Positions 63,572 to 64,000 of a DNA stretch of 64,000 bases are shown here, piece by piece (position 1 is the first letter of the stretch; every line of letters starts with the position of its first letter). The notes beneath the pieces were generated by a model. That model did no database searches and was not told the DNA's origin. It saw nothing but the letters and a program-made list of their open reading frames with translations. Made by a program: the position numbers and the translations under genes. Source of the DNA: Megaustenia siamemsis (Eukaryota > Mollusca > Gastropoda > Stylommatophora > Ariophantidae); contig JAVIAB010000051.1 in assembly GCA_032433765.1 (NCBI GenBank), positions 83,405,973-83,469,972 of the forward strand, written 5' to 3'.

Positions 63572-64000
63572 CTATCTATCTATTGACCTTTCGAGCCGTA
63601 ACCGGCCCATAGGGCGTAGACCAAGATACACCTTCTCCTATATGAATTTTTGTTCTAGCAGTTTTCTTTTAAAGATATTTTATCAAATCTCGCCATCTGT
63701 CTCTGTTCTGTGCAAGCAGTTCTATCTCATTGAGGGAGCCGATTCCTGCTGCTCTTGCCTCTCTCATCAATGTTCTTCTCAGTGTCTCCCTGGGTCTTCC
63801 TCTTTTTCTTTTACCTGTTGTTTCCCATATGAGGGCTTGCTTTGCTATTCGATTATTATCTCTTCTCATCACATGTCCAACGTATGACCATCGTCTTTTC
63901 TTTATTACTGAAGATATTAGTGGTTGATTGGCGATTTCTCTAATTTCCTCGTTTGTTTTGAATTCGTTCCATTCTATACCAAGTATTTTCCTTAGACATT
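63572..64000 (-). mobile_element. LINE 3' end, identical to 2308-2736, cut by window edge
   Basis: Reverse complement of 2308-2736, with no difference found by eye over 429 bp. It includes GKRKRGRPRETLRRTLMREA, RAAGIGSLNEIELLAQNRDR, the stop and the (GATA)n-type tail. The rest of the element lies beyond the window. Confidence 0.95.

Overview
The window is metazoan nuclear DNA, most likely from a mollusc. This is suggested by two spliced exons of a Wnt gene, tRNA-headed SINEs, many degraded LINEs and an exceptional load of minisatellites; the species is a guess and I would not go below 'lophotrochozoan, probably gastropod'. No bacterial gene, rRNA, CRISPR or functional tRNA gene was found. The one host gene I can support is on the minus strand: a penultimate Wnt exon at 35091-35359 and the terminal Wnt exon at 16206-16667. 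Their splice sites and phases match, so 16668-35090 is a Wnt intron of about 18.4 kb.

Inside that intron sits an almost complete Polinton/Maverick (adintovirus-like) element, 19366-34144 (14,779 bp). It has near-identical terminal inverted repeats of about 455 bp and a perfect 6-bp target duplication (ATCATG). Its minus-strand block is tightly packed. In transcription order it holds a packaging ATPase, a small basic protein, a Pro-rich protein, integrase with chromodomain, a membrane protein, penton-like minor capsid protein (frameshifted), a basic core-like protein, major capsid protein and adenain-like protease. A separate gene with its own TATA box follows and encodes a PC4-like single-strand-DNA-binding protein. 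On the plus strand lie a small Cys/His protein and a protein-primed family B DNA polymerase with N-terminal zinc fingers. The polymerase has an in-frame stop and a C-terminal frameshift. Promoter-like modules (CCAAT, GC box, TATA) and splice signals can be read directly. Together the genes describe a self-replicating, capsid-forming, integrating element whose copy here looks young but already broken.

Outside the Polinton the layout is repeats nested in repeats. From 1 to 15.5 kb there is a chain of tandem arrays (26, 33, 39, 19-20, 39, 24, 43, 22, 66 and 27 bp), interrupted by LINE and SINE pieces. From 15.5 to 35.4 kb is the Wnt 3' end, its intron and the Polinton. From 35.4 to 44.4 kb there are 23-, 66- and 35-bp arrays, a polypurine tract, SINEs and degraded LINEs. 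From 44.4 to 60.3 kb is a dense LINE graveyard with several nested insertions dated by target-site duplications. A 39-bp array fills 60.4-62.3 kb, and a LINE 3' end identical to the one at 2.3-2.7 kb, in opposite orientation, closes the window.

Many of the long open frames in the arrays are artefacts of repeat lengths divisible by three and are not annotated as genes.
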